Positions 53,509 to 62,800 of a stretch of DNA of 64,000 bases are shown here, piece by piece. Every line of letters starts with the position of its first letter. Within the stretch, counting starts at the first letter, position 1. The stretch lies in the NCBI GenBank assembly GCA_045591925.1, contig JAZNTW010000066.1, positions 9,425-73,424 of the forward strand, in the 5' to 3' direction. The notes beneath the pieces were generated by a model, which was given only the letters and a program-made list of their open reading frames with translations, had not been told where the DNA came from and did not search any database. The translations under genes were made by a program, and so were the position numbers. The stretch comes from Firm-04 sp045591925 (lineage in GTDB: Bacteria; Bacillota; Clostridia; Oscillospirales; Ruminococcaceae).

Positions 53509-53940
53509 TTAGTTTTTGTTATTGTCATTGTTTCTGCCTGCCTGTTTCTGCAGCACCTCAATGGCGTTTTTCAGTGCGGGCGGATAAGGGATGCCCATGA
53601 GCGATGTATTTTCCACAATGGACAGCAGCTCATTGACGCAGAATGCAATGCAGACCGCATCACGCACATAGTTCGTATTGAGCAGAATATCCAGACGCAC
53701 CGCTACGATAATGAGCATCAGGATACTGCCCTTCTTGGCAAGCCCGTACCAGCCCGCCTTGCTGTTGAGCTTTCCGGTTTTGCTGTGTTTGGACTTGCCC
53801 ATTGCACCGGTCATCATTCCGGTTGCAAAGTCAATGCCCATGAAGATGATGAGCGTCACCAGCGCGGAATCCCAGCCGCCGAAAAGCGCTGCAATACCGC
53901 CGCCGATCGCGCCGATCACCGTACAGATGCTTCCTTTCAT
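53509..53940 (-). CDS. Phage holin (holin_4 / TcdE-like)
   Basis: The product is 143 residues. Three hydrophobic segments are visible (about 5-24, 28-46 and 72-95), with FMGIDFATGMMTGAM, the family's typical IDxxTG core. Holins make holes that release the endolysin, encoded next. The start overlaps the previous gene's end by four bases (ATGA). Confidence 0.9.
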   Translation of the reverse strand: MKGSICTVIGAIGGGIAALFGGWDSALVTLIIFMGIDFATGMMTGAMGKSKHSKTGKLNSKAGWYGLAKKGSILMLIIVAVRLDILLNTNYVRDAVCIAFCVNELLSIVENTSLMGIPYPPALKNAIEVLQKQAGRNNDNNKN

Positions 53941-54608
53941 GTTGTCACCTCCAGTACCTTAACCGTCCTGATCATAGGGCTTGTGTTGTCTGTCACTGCT
54001 TTCCACGCGAGATAATACTCGTCAGCAGATACACTGCCGCAGTCATGCAGGACGGAGATATAGTTGCCGACGGAACCGAGCCAGCCGAACGGAACGGAGA
54101 TCGCCTCGCCGCCGCTGAGCTTTTCGTGGATATATCTCGCCGTTTCCGCAGGCGACATTTGCTGACTGCTCTTGCGTACCAGCCACATTTCGCCTGCATC
54201 GGTCGTGCCGGACTTATAGGTGAGCAGAATCCTGCTTGCAGGTGTGATGCGTACCGGAGTGACACACATGGTGTAAATGACAGCGCCCCAGTTGAAGTCC
54301 GGCTGGTTATAATAAATGGCATAGTCATTTTCCGCGCAGCAGAAACGCGGATACACGTCAGCAAAGCCAGCAATGCTGCGATATCCGTCAATATAAAAAG
54401 TGTAGATGCTCTCACCGTAAGTGGTAAGAGCATCATTGCCGTTGCGGAACAGTGTCACCTCCGGTCTGCCGGACGGAATCTGCAGCACCTTCGGTACGAG
54501 GGTATTCAGCTTTTCGGACTCTGATGCCTGTACGCCCATTGTCACGAGATTTCTCGCAAGCTGGTCTCGCTGTGCATCCAGCGCTGTCAGATAATTTGCA
54601 ATGCTCAT
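53937..54608 (-). CDS. Phage tail-tip protein of unknown type
   Basis: The product is 223 residues. A helical start (YLTALDAQRDQLARNLVTMG) like those of phage tail proteins that oligomerise is followed by beta-rich sequence (LFRNGNDALTTYGESIYTFY, GAVIYTMCVTPVRITPASRI). Position between the adhesin-like protein and the holin fits an adhesion or fibre component. It is not a recognised family. It overlaps both neighbours by four bases. Confidence 0.65.
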   Translation of the reverse strand: MSIANYLTALDAQRDQLARNLVTMGVQASESEKLNTLVPKVLQIPSGRPEVTLFRNGNDALTTYGESIYTFYIDGYRSIAGFADVYPRFCCAENDYAIYYNQPDFNWGAVIYTMCVTPVRITPASRILLTYKSGTTDAGEMWLVRKSSQQMSPAETARYIHEKLSGGEAISVPFGWLGSVGNYISVLHDCGSVSADEYYLAWKAVTDNTSPMIRTVKVLEVTT

Positions 54609-55813
54609 GTCGTCACCTCCACAATATCAGCCAGCGCTGTCTCTACGCCGGAAAGAGCTGTCTCTACGGCAGACAGCCTTGTGAGGATATCCGAAATGGA
54701 AGTCCTGCACCCCTGCATATCATAGAGAATCTCTGTCTTGAAACGCTCGAATACACCCTCGTTCACGCCGACACGCTCATTGAGGTTCATTGCTGCGGTG
54801 TACGCCTCTTCCCAGCGGGAAACGTGAGAATCCGTGATGCCGTTGAGCGTTGCGAGGTTGTGATGTGTATGCGCCTGTCTCTCTGCGCTTGCAATACCAT
54901 CAAGCATTTCCTGCGTGATGCTGTCAAGGACGGATTTATTGGCATGAGAATGCGCCTGCGCAGAAACCTCACTCAGCCCTGTGGACAGACTGTGCAGCGC
55001 GTTGCTGGTCGATGCTCGGAAAGCCGCTTCATCCTGCAAATACTGCTCCGTAATGGTGTCCAGCACATCCTTGTTATTGTGCGTATGCCGCTGCGCATTC
55101 AGCGTCAGAAGCTCCTCGTTGATAGTCTGAATCTCATACTGCGTCCTGTCCTCAAACTGCTGCAAGTCGGAAAGCTCCTGAAGAAGTTCAGGCGTAAAAG
55201 CATCCAGCGTTGCCTTGTTCGCATGAGAATGAAAATCTCCGGTTGCCGCTTCGATCTCACGCTCGATCATGATTGTGACCTCAGATGTTTTCGGGTATTC
55301 CGACATATCCGGTGTTTCACCCGGCTCGCCCTTGAGCGATGCCAGCCACTCAGTCTCCGTGCCAACATATCCATGCTCGACCGCGATCTCGTAGGCAGAC
55401 TTTCCGTCAGTGCCGTGTCCCGCTTCCTCGATCTTCTTCAGAAGCTGCGCATACAGATCGGGCGTCGGCGGAATGGGCGGTTCATCATCGCCCACAAAGC
55501 CGGAAGGACGGATGTTCAGCGTCACCGGAACGGTTGTCGCTCTCACGGTCGTATCGCTCTCAGTATCATATCCGAACACAGACATTTTTGCAGCACCCAC
55601 ATGAAGCTCCGCAGGCAGATACAGCGATGTGCCATCAGTGCCGAGGACGATATTATAGGTCTCGTCACATTGCGAGAACTGCACGACCTTATGAAATCGC
55701 CGCCAGTCGCCGTCAAAGGTGAACTTGAACTGCACATACTGGATCTGGTGATCGGCAAGCACTTCACGCTCCAGAATCTCAATGCTCTGATTTTTTACAA
55801 GGAATTTCCACAT
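54605..55813 (-). CDS. Tail-tip/adhesion protein with four HxH repeats
   Basis: The product is 402 residues. The first ~110 residues are beta-rich, like baseplate N-domains. A helical region with KGEPGETPDMSEY follows. Four spaced units begin HSHANKATLD, HTHNNKDVLD, HSHANKSVLD and HTHHNLATLN, each leading into a helix. HxH pairs in phage fibres can bind metal along a trimer axis. Together with the next gene it is probably the host-contact structure. It overlaps both neighbours. Confidence 0.75.
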   Translation of the reverse strand: MWKFLVKNQSIEILEREVLADHQIQYVQFKFTFDGDWRRFHKVVQFSQCDETYNIVLGTDGTSLYLPAELHVGAAKMSVFGYDTESDTTVRATTVPVTLNIRPSGFVGDDEPPIPPTPDLYAQLLKKIEEAGHGTDGKSAYEIAVEHGYVGTETEWLASLKGEPGETPDMSEYPKTSEVTIMIEREIEAATGDFHSHANKATLDAFTPELLQELSDLQQFEDRTQYEIQTINEELLTLNAQRHTHNNKDVLDTITEQYLQDEAAFRASTSNALHSLSTGLSEVSAQAHSHANKSVLDSITQEMLDGIASAERQAHTHHNLATLNGITDSHVSRWEEAYTAAMNLNERVGVNEGVFERFKTEILYDMQGCRTSISDILTRLSAVETALSGVETALADIVEVTT

Positions 55814-57165
55814 TATTCATGCACCTCCGTCCATACTCTGTTTTCACGGTCATATTCCATGTATCCGTCAAGGCAAATTACCTTGTCAAGTCCGTGCAGA
55901 TCGCCCTGACCGCTGTTGTTATCCCAATTACCGCCCTTCGTAACCGTAGCCCAATCCGCAAGGCTGCCCTCATAAACAAGCTCATGCAGCGGCGTGTAGT
56001 TTATCATGTGAGAGCCGATTTTCTTAACATTGCAGCTCAGTGTAAGGTTCTGTAAAGGTGTTCCTACAAAGCAGAAACTGGGAATTTCCTCACATTCTAC
56101 ACGAGCTGAAGTAAGTGTATGGGAATTCATGAACAAATAAGTTCCGAGTGTTGTCAGTGTTGCCGGAAGCGTCACAGATGTAAGTGCTTCACAGGCAAAT
56201 GCCTTTTCTCCGATGGTTGTAACTGTGGCGGGAAGGTTCAGTGCTGTGAGACCACCCTGATCGTACATGAAAAACGCACGCTCTCCGATCTCAGTAAGGC
56301 TGGTCGGGAAACTTGCCAATGCCATGCTCTTGCAGCGTTCAAACAAACTGTTTCCGATTTTTGTGATACCGTCAGAGACTACAAGACTTCTGATATTTTC
56401 ATTCTCCCAGAACGGAGAATTACCAATTTCGTAGTCGTATGTTTCCCCTGTTCCATGCAGCAGGAGCTTGCCATTTTCATAGAGAACATAGTGGATATTC
56501 TCACCACAAGTACCGATCTCAACAATGCCGCCGATGATATCATCGACTTCGGTCTGGAGAGTATCGACCTTATTGGTCAGCTCCGCAATGGTATCGTTGT
56601 TCTCCTTCACCTCCGCGACAAGCTGCGCCATCTGCGACATCAGCTCCGTCACCTTGCATTTGCCGAGGATACACTTGCAGTAACCGCAGACGTTCTTATC
56701 CTCACGGTAATCGTACCAGTCACGCTCCGTCAGCTCTGTTGCGCTCGGATTCAGACGCACAGCATACATAAGCAAACGAGTTTTATTTTCGTCACTTGGC
56801 AGCGAAGGCAGAGAAGGATTCTCCGCAGGCGTTCCGGGCGTGATTTCAAGAGATACACTGCGCACCGATTCACCGACATCAAGCAGAATAGCAATCGTCA
56901 CATATCTCGGAAGCGATTCATCCTGATACTCCGTCAGATCAATAGAATAGCGGGCATCGTTGACGAAATAGTGACCGTTGATCCACGCCTTGCCGGTGCC
57001 GAGGTTTACTTTCAGACCGCTGCTTGCCGCCGTCAGCTTGAAGTTCTGCCCGTAGGTGTCGAGGATGCCATTGCAGATGATGCTGCCGAGGTAGTCGCAG
57101 AAATTCTCCGCGGTATAGGTGCGATCAAGCCCCTTTGAATTGAAAAATCCGCTTGAAAAAGCCAT
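55813..57165 (-). CDS. Phage tail/baseplate protein with BspA-type leucine-rich repeats
   Basis: The product is 450 residues. ATG 57165 (MAFSSGFFNSKGLDRTY) follows AAGGAG. The first ~210 residues match baseplate upper proteins (MAFSSGFFNS, YTAENFCDYL, GTGKAWINGHYF). A coiled coil (about 185-215) leads to a C-terminal LRR_5/BspA repeat region (ITKIGNSLFERCKSMALASF, TEIGERAFF, TTIGEKAFACEALTSVTLPA). BspA repeats normally occur in bacterial surface adhesins. Here they probably serve host binding by the phage. Confidence 0.88.
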   Translation of the reverse strand: MAFSSGFFNSKGLDRTYTAENFCDYLGSIICNGILDTYGQNFKLTAASSGLKVNLGTGKAWINGHYFVNDARYSIDLTEYQDESLPRYVTIAILLDVGESVRSVSLEITPGTPAENPSLPSLPSDENKTRLLMYAVRLNPSATELTERDWYDYREDKNVCGYCKCILGKCKVTELMSQMAQLVAEVKENNDTIAELTNKVDTLQTEVDDIIGGIVEIGTCGENIHYVLYENGKLLLHGTGETYDYEIGNSPFWENENIRSLVVSDGITKIGNSLFERCKSMALASFPTSLTEIGERAFFMYDQGGLTALNLPATVTTIGEKAFACEALTSVTLPATLTTLGTYLFMNSHTLTSARVECEEIPSFCFVGTPLQNLTLSCNVKKIGSHMINYTPLHELVYEGSLADWATVTKGGNWDNNSGQGDLHGLDKVICLDGYMEYDRENRVWTEVHE

Positions 57166-57170
57166 AAAAA

Positions 57171-58280
57171 TCACTCCTTAAATGTCGGTGTCAGGCTGCG
57201 TCCGTTCTGGTCGAAGCCCTCAATCATGCCGATAAGCTGTATCTGCGGCTGCATCATGCCGAAGCGCCGGTGCTGCACCGTCACATAGTCTCCGACGAAA
57301 TAATCGCGGTTGTATACATACTGCGTGTTGTGTGCTGCAATATCCGACTCCGATGCTGTCTTCGGCAGCACCAGACGCTCCGAGCCGCGAGTGCGCAGCT
57401 GTTCCAGATACTTCTCCTCCGGAATCGGTATCGTTTCACCCTCGACCTGTTCTGTCTCGGAAATATCGTCCGCATCCACATACACTTCATAGCGGTCGAG
57501 GTAGGTCGGCTCAACGCCGTCACAATATGTGGTGCGCTTGCGTTCATCGCCCTTGCCCTGACCGAAGATATAGGCGAAATTTCGCTCTACGGAAGCGTCC
57601 TCGGCATAGCTGAACGAGAGCAGATTGCTGTATGCGTCGGAGAAGATAATATGCGGATTATCCTCCTGCATGATGCTGCGGTCAGCGCCTTCGGAGAGGT
57701 CGAATACCATGCGGTATTGCTCACCGGAGGATTTTACCAGCCGGATATTCGCTGTGCCGCCCAGCTTCTCGCAGATCGTATACACCCACAGCATCAGATT
57801 TGTGTATGAGATCTGCAGCGTAGCGGTCTGTTCCCAGCAGGTGCCGGTGACCGTTCCGAGCGACAGCCCCGGAATCCTGCGGTTATCCGAGAGCAGCGCA
57901 TTCTGCGTCACGACCTCCCGGACGATCTCGCTGTATGCCTTTGCCGCTGTCACGTTGTATGTCGGGTGAATGATGCGCCGTTCCAGCAGACACATCAAAA
58001 AGCGACCACGCACTGTCAGGTAGTCGCCGTTTTCAATATCTGTATTGATCAGCACAGATTCAATGATGCCGAAGTGCTGGTTATCATCATCACGACCGAC
58101 GATTCTGCCGGTCTGAAAAATCTCAATGTTCTGCGGATTGGCGGCGATATACACCTCAAAGCTGCCGCAGTTGTAATATTCTATATCCCATAGCAGCGAA
58201 GAAAATGTATCGCAGACCGCCTCAAGGTTAATCGTGAGGGCGTCCTCCGCAGCTTCCATTCTATAGACTTCAATCTGCAT
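57171..58280 (-). CDS. Siphovirus Gp37-like tail protein
   Basis: The product is 369 residues. ATG 58280 (MQIEVYRMEAAEDALTINLE) follows GGGGGTG. The SSLLWDIEYYNCGSFEVYIA start and the RRFLMCLLERRI-type core (here RGRFLMCLLERRI) match the Gp37-like family of siphophage tail-tip proteins, related to hub/Tal proteins. It links the distal tail protein to the baseplate. It begins one base after the preceding stop. Confidence 0.85.
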   Translation of the reverse strand: MQIEVYRMEAAEDALTINLEAVCDTFSSLLWDIEYYNCGSFEVYIAANPQNIEIFQTGRIVGRDDDNQHFGIIESVLINTDIENGDYLTVRGRFLMCLLERRIIHPTYNVTAAKAYSEIVREVVTQNALLSDNRRIPGLSLGTVTGTCWEQTATLQISYTNLMLWVYTICEKLGGTANIRLVKSSGEQYRMVFDLSEGADRSIMQEDNPHIIFSDAYSNLLSFSYAEDASVERNFAYIFGQGKGDERKRTTYCDGVEPTYLDRYEVYVDADDISETEQVEGETIPIPEEKYLEQLRTRGSERLVLPKTASESDIAAHNTQYVYNRDYFVGDYVTVQHRRFGMMQPQIQLIGMIEGFDQNGRSLTPTFKE

Positions 58281-58281
58281 A

Positions 58282-59139
58282 CTACACCCCCAGATACGCA
58301 TTTGTGTGAACGATGGTGACTTTCAGGTTTTGCAGTCCCGTGCCGCGCAGGTAGAAACGGTTTCTGCCTTCCCGCAGCGTCAGCCATGTCGAGCCGGAAA
58401 CAAGCCGGTTGATGATGTTGGTCTTGACGCCGCCGCGGTCGAGCGTGACGGTCTTGTTTCCCGTCTTAGTCGTCACCGTAATAATATCGCCCGCGAGAAT
58501 GTCACCGGTGATTTGCAGATACTCGTCCGTGTCAGCGTTATATAGCGTGGGAGAACGGGCGTCCTCCAGCGCTTCAATAATAAGCGTGAAGCCGATCTCG
58601 TCGCCGTCATTAACAATGGTCATCATGTTCTGCGTGTTGTATTTGCCGAGAATAAACGGCTCCGGATTGCTTTCTGTCGGGAACGGAAATGTGAACGCGC
58701 CGGTGATCTGCGAGTAGTAAGCCATGACAGAGGTCGTGGAATACCAATAAATATCCGGACAGAGAATAGAAATCTGCCCGGTTGTAAGCGCCTCAAAATT
58801 CTGCACCTCGCAGGACTCCACATAGCCCTCCGCAAATACATCAATGCCTGCGGTCGCGTAGTAAATCTTGATGTAGCGGGAGGGCTTCACCACCTTATAA
58901 AGCTGATGCCTGCGGGCTTCCACGCCTACGCCGCGCATCTCAAAGGAAATGACGATATTCCGCTTCTCGATGAAGGCGTTGTTCAGATAGCTTCCGTCCA
59001 TGCCCGCATAGCTGGAGGTGCTGATCGTGCCGGTGGGAGGATTTAGTCCTTCCATCCGTGAGGTCATATACTGATTGGCAGTCGTGGTCATATCCACTCT
59101 GTCACCGTTGGCATTTTCAAGGATAAGTTTGAAAAACAT
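58282..59139 (-). CDS. Distal tail protein (Dit, siphovirus tail family)
   Basis: The product is 285 residues. ANQYMTSRMEGLNPPTG, the central QLYKVVKPSRYIKIYY and the FEALTTGQISILCPDIYWYS stretch match Sipho_tail/Dit proteins, which form the hexameric hub at the tail end. It is separated from the tape measure gene by a plus-strand cargo gene, which breaks the usual adjacency. Confidence 0.85.
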   Translation of the reverse strand: MFFKLILENANGDRVDMTTTANQYMTSRMEGLNPPTGTISTSSYAGMDGSYLNNAFIEKRNIVISFEMRGVGVEARRHQLYKVVKPSRYIKIYYATAGIDVFAEGYVESCEVQNFEALTTGQISILCPDIYWYSTTSVMAYYSQITGAFTFPFPTESNPEPFILGKYNTQNMMTIVNDGDEIGFTLIIEALEDARSPTLYNADTDEYLQITGDILAGDIITVTTKTGNKTVTLDRGGVKTNIINRLVSGSTWLTLREGRNRFYLRGTGLQNLKVTIVHTNAYLGV

Positions 59140-59152
59140 GGTTACACCCCCC

Positions 59153-59182
59153 TTGATTTTTTCAGGAAAGCTATGTTATAAT
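59153..59182 (+). promoter_or_regulatory. Promoter of the plus-strand cargo gene
   Basis: TTGATT (59153-59158), 18 bp, TATAAT (59177-59182), 40 bases before the start. It lies in the short gap between Dit and the cargo gene, facing against the tail operon. Confidence 0.75.
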
Positions 59183-59221
59183 AAGAAAAAGGTCTGTTTT
59201 CAAGTGAAAAGGAGGAAGTTT

Positions 59222-59803
59222 ATGGCAAAGAAGTATTTGATCTCTGAAGAACAGGTTAAAAAGGCGCTTAACATCAATAGCTTTCGTAATATGTCTAAAG
59301 ACAAGATCATGCAATTTGTTTCACTAATTCCTCAAATGGATAGAGAAGTCGCTATTGCTATTATCAATCAGTTTCCGAATTATGCGGACTATGCAGTTCA
59401 TATTGTTGAGCAGCTAAATACAATGTGTGATAGTATCCTTCAAAGCAATAGTTCTTCTCAGAAAGATGTTATTGAAATATATAAAACAGTTCTTGAATCT
59501 ATTAAGGATCAGCTCAAAAACGAAAAATTAACACCGGAGCTTCGACTGCAACTCAACGATAAGATGATTGAAATAGCAGATAAAGTTGCTGCTAAAGATA
59601 CTGAAAACAAAAAATGGCTTACAGGAATCTTTACAAAGGGTGTCACTATACTTGGTGGAGCATTACTATTGGGAGCAGCCATCTTAAGCGTAAGTGTAAA
59701 AGGACATGATATTCCGACTTTAGATGATGATACAGATGATAATAATAAAGATGATGATACTGATGATGTAATTGATGTAGATTATTCCGAAGATAACGAA
59801 TAA
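59222..59803 (+). CDS. Tail-anchored acidic protein, phage cargo gene (moron)
   Basis: The product is 193 residues. ATG 59222 follows AAAAGGAGGAAG. The soluble helical part (MAKKYLISEEQVKKALNINS; MQFVSLIPQMDREVAIAI; about 1-135) ends in one membrane segment (about 141-163, GVTILGGALLLGAAILSVSV). A strongly acidic tail (DDDTDDNNKDDDTDD) follows. The gene is AT-rich and opposite in strand to all tail genes, with its own promoter. This is the classic form of a phage moron expressed in the lysogen. Tail-anchored morons often affect superinfection or host membrane traits. The function here is not known. Confidence 0.8.
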   Translation: MAKKYLISEEQVKKALNINSFRNMSKDKIMQFVSLIPQMDREVAIAIINQFPNYADYAVHIVEQLNTMCDSILQSNSSSQKDVIEIYKTVLESIKDQLKNEKLTPELRLQLNDKMIEIADKVAAKDTENKKWLTGIFTKGVTILGGALLLGAAILSVSVKGHDIPTLDDDTDDNNKDDDTDDVIDVDYSEDNE

Positions 59804-59809
59804 TTAACT

Positions 59810-62800
59810 TCACACATTCAGCGCATTCCGCGTCTGACGATAAATCTCCAGCCGTGACAGCGATTTCGGACTATTATTGGTCTGATTCACTGTCCGGCTG
59901 TTGTCGTTGTTGTAGTTGTTGATAACCGTTCCTGCGGTAGTACCGTTCATCATTGCGCCGTAATCGCCAGCGGGGACTCCCCGCCCGGACATATCGACGT
60001 TCAACCTTGACTGCATCGTCAGCGTCATGGCATCAGCCACACCGGATACAGCCGCCTCGACATACTTCTTACTCTTGTTGATACCCTTTGCCAGCCCCTG
60101 CATGAAGTCCGGCATCCAGCTCTCGAAATCCGCAAGAGGTCCCTCATCCGGTACAGAGAAGTGCAGGAAGGACTTGATTTTATTCGCCACACCCTTGACC
60201 GCATCAGTAACCTTGCCGATACAGTTTTTAATGCCGTTGACGATGCCGTTGATAATATCTGCGCCCCACTGGAACGCCTGCGATGCAAGGCTCTTGATGA
60301 AGTTGACTGCGGCATTGAAGCCGTTGACAATAGTGTCCTTGATTGCCGTGATCTTCTGCGTTACGGCATTTTTCACGCTGTCCCAGATATTCGATACCGT
60401 TGTTTTAATGGTATTCAGGATATTGGTGACAGTATTTTTAATGCCATTCCAGATAGAAGAAACGACGGAAGAAATGGTATTCAGCACACCGGAAATGAAG
60501 CCGGAGATTGCATTCCATACCGCCGATACGACCGCATGAATTGCGTTCAGTGTATTGGTGATGTGGTCTTTGATGCTGTTCCAGATGCTTGAAATCACTG
60601 ACCAGATCGCATTCAGCACTCCGGAGATAAAGCCGGAGATCGCGTTCCAGACTGTAGAAATGACATTGTGAATGGCGTCCATCACCGTGGTGATCGCTGT
60701 ATGAATGGCGTTCCATACAGTTTCAATGACGCTCTTGATAGCCTCCAGAACGATCGTCACAACTGCCTTGATATTCTTCCATGCTGTGGTAATCTTTTCG
60801 TGAATCCAGTCCATCACGCGGCTGATAATCACATGGATTGCTTCAAAAATCGTCTCGAACAGATACTTGAACGCTTCCAGCAGCGGAGAGATGAAATCAT
60901 AGATCGTCTGCCATACTGTTGTAATAACCGACCAGATTGCATTCAGCACTGTGCTGATCGCTGTATGAATCACGTTCCAAACGACCGTGATAACAGTTTT
61001 GATGAGGTTGATTTTCTCAGATACACTGTTATAAATCGCCGTCCAGATACCGACAAAAAAGTTCTTGATACCCGTCCAGATGGTTGTAAAGAAGTTTTTG
61101 ATCGCATTGAGGACGGTGCTTACGAAGTTCTTTATACCGTTCCAGATGTTCACAAAGAAGTTCTTGATGCTCGTCCAGACGCCTACCCAGAATTCTTTTA
61201 CTTCTCCAAGATCGGTGCCGAAAATACCGCAGATCATATTCAGCGCATTTTTCAGCGTATCCTTGATGAAATTCCATACAGCAGCAAAAATGCCCTTGAT
61301 ACCGTCCCACACCCTGCTCCAGTCACCGGTAAAGATGCCGACGAAAATATCCAGAACACTCAGGATAATGTCTGTCACGGCTTTGAAGATATTTGCAATC
61401 TGCTGGAACTGTCCCTCAAAGATCGGTTTCAGGAACTTGCATAGACCGTCCCATACAGCCTTAATGACCTCGGTGATGTTTTTGAAATCAAAGCCCAGCG
61501 CATTGATACGGTCAACGATACCCTGACAGAAGCCGGAGAAAATACTCTTGATCTGCTCCCAGATCGCAGTGATCTTATTGCGGAAGTCCTCATTCGTGCG
61601 CCACAGATGCACAAAAGCCGCCACCAGTGCAGCAACAACTGCTATGACAGCGACCACGGGCGCACTAATACCGCCGATCGCAGCGCCGAAGGAAGTGAAT
61701 GCCGCCTTTGCGCTTGCAATGATCGTCGGCAGGTTTGCGACAAGCTGCATCAGCTTGCCGACACCGACCATTGTTTTGCCGACCACCACAAGGAGAGGTC
61801 CGAGTGCAGCCGCTACAAGTGCAACCTTGACAATGGTTTCCTTTGTCGCAGGCGACAGCGCGTTGAATTTATCAATAAGTCCCTGAATACGGGATACAAT
61901 AGAACGGATAGCAGGCATCAGGATTTCACCGAAGGAAATAGCAAGCTCCTGAAGCTGCGATTTCAGAATGGTAAGCTGACCGCCGAGGTTATCCTGCATG
62001 ACGGCAGCCATCTTTTCAGTGACACCGTTATAGCCGTCAATCTCGTCAGAACAGGTGCTGATCGCGCCTTCCAGTTTCTGAATATCCGCAGGTGCAGCAT
62101 TCATCAGAGCAAGGAAGCCGGACATTGCATTTTTGCCGACCAGCGCCTGCGCCGCCGATGCCTGTTCCGATTCGGACATCTGCGCAAAAGCCACACGGCA
62201 GTCTGCGAGAATGTCATTCAGTTCACGCATCGAGCCGTCTGTATTTGTCGTTGCAATTTCGATTTCGCCGAAGGCATCGCCACAGAATTTGACATCGCCC
62301 GCAAGAGCAGTCATGATGGAACGGAGCGCCGTACCAGCCTGCGTGGACTTGATGCCGCTGTTCGCCATCAGACCGATTGCCTGTGCTGTATTTTCACAGG
62401 AGAATCCGAGAGAGCCAGCAACAGGCGCACAGTATTTGAAGGTTTCGCCCATCATGCTGACGTTCGTGTTTGCATTGGACGATGCCGCCGCCAGCACATC
62501 AGCAAAATGACCGCTGTCGGCAGCAGTTAAGCCGAAAGCGGTCAATGCGTCTGTTACAATATCCGAGGTTGTCGCCAAGTCCTCGCCGGAAGCGGCAGCA
62601 AGGTTCATGATGCCCTCGATACCTTCCAGCATATCGCCGGTTTTCCAGCCCGCCATCGCCATGTAGTTCATGGCATCAGCAGCCTCGGAAGCGGAGAACT
62701 TGGTCTTTGCGCCCATCTCACGTGCCTTGTCCCGGAGTGCGTCCAGCTCATCACCGGTCGCACCGGATACAGCAGCGACCTTGCTCATGGCGGAGTCAAA

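Noticed and set aside
54452..55909. 485-codon plus-strand frame across tail genes
   Set aside because: Spans two real minus-strand genes and their overlap; no promoter or ribosome binding site.
56119..57138. 339-codon plus-strand frame opposite the LRR tail protein
   Set aside because: Shadow of the repeat-rich gene with Cys-heavy composition.
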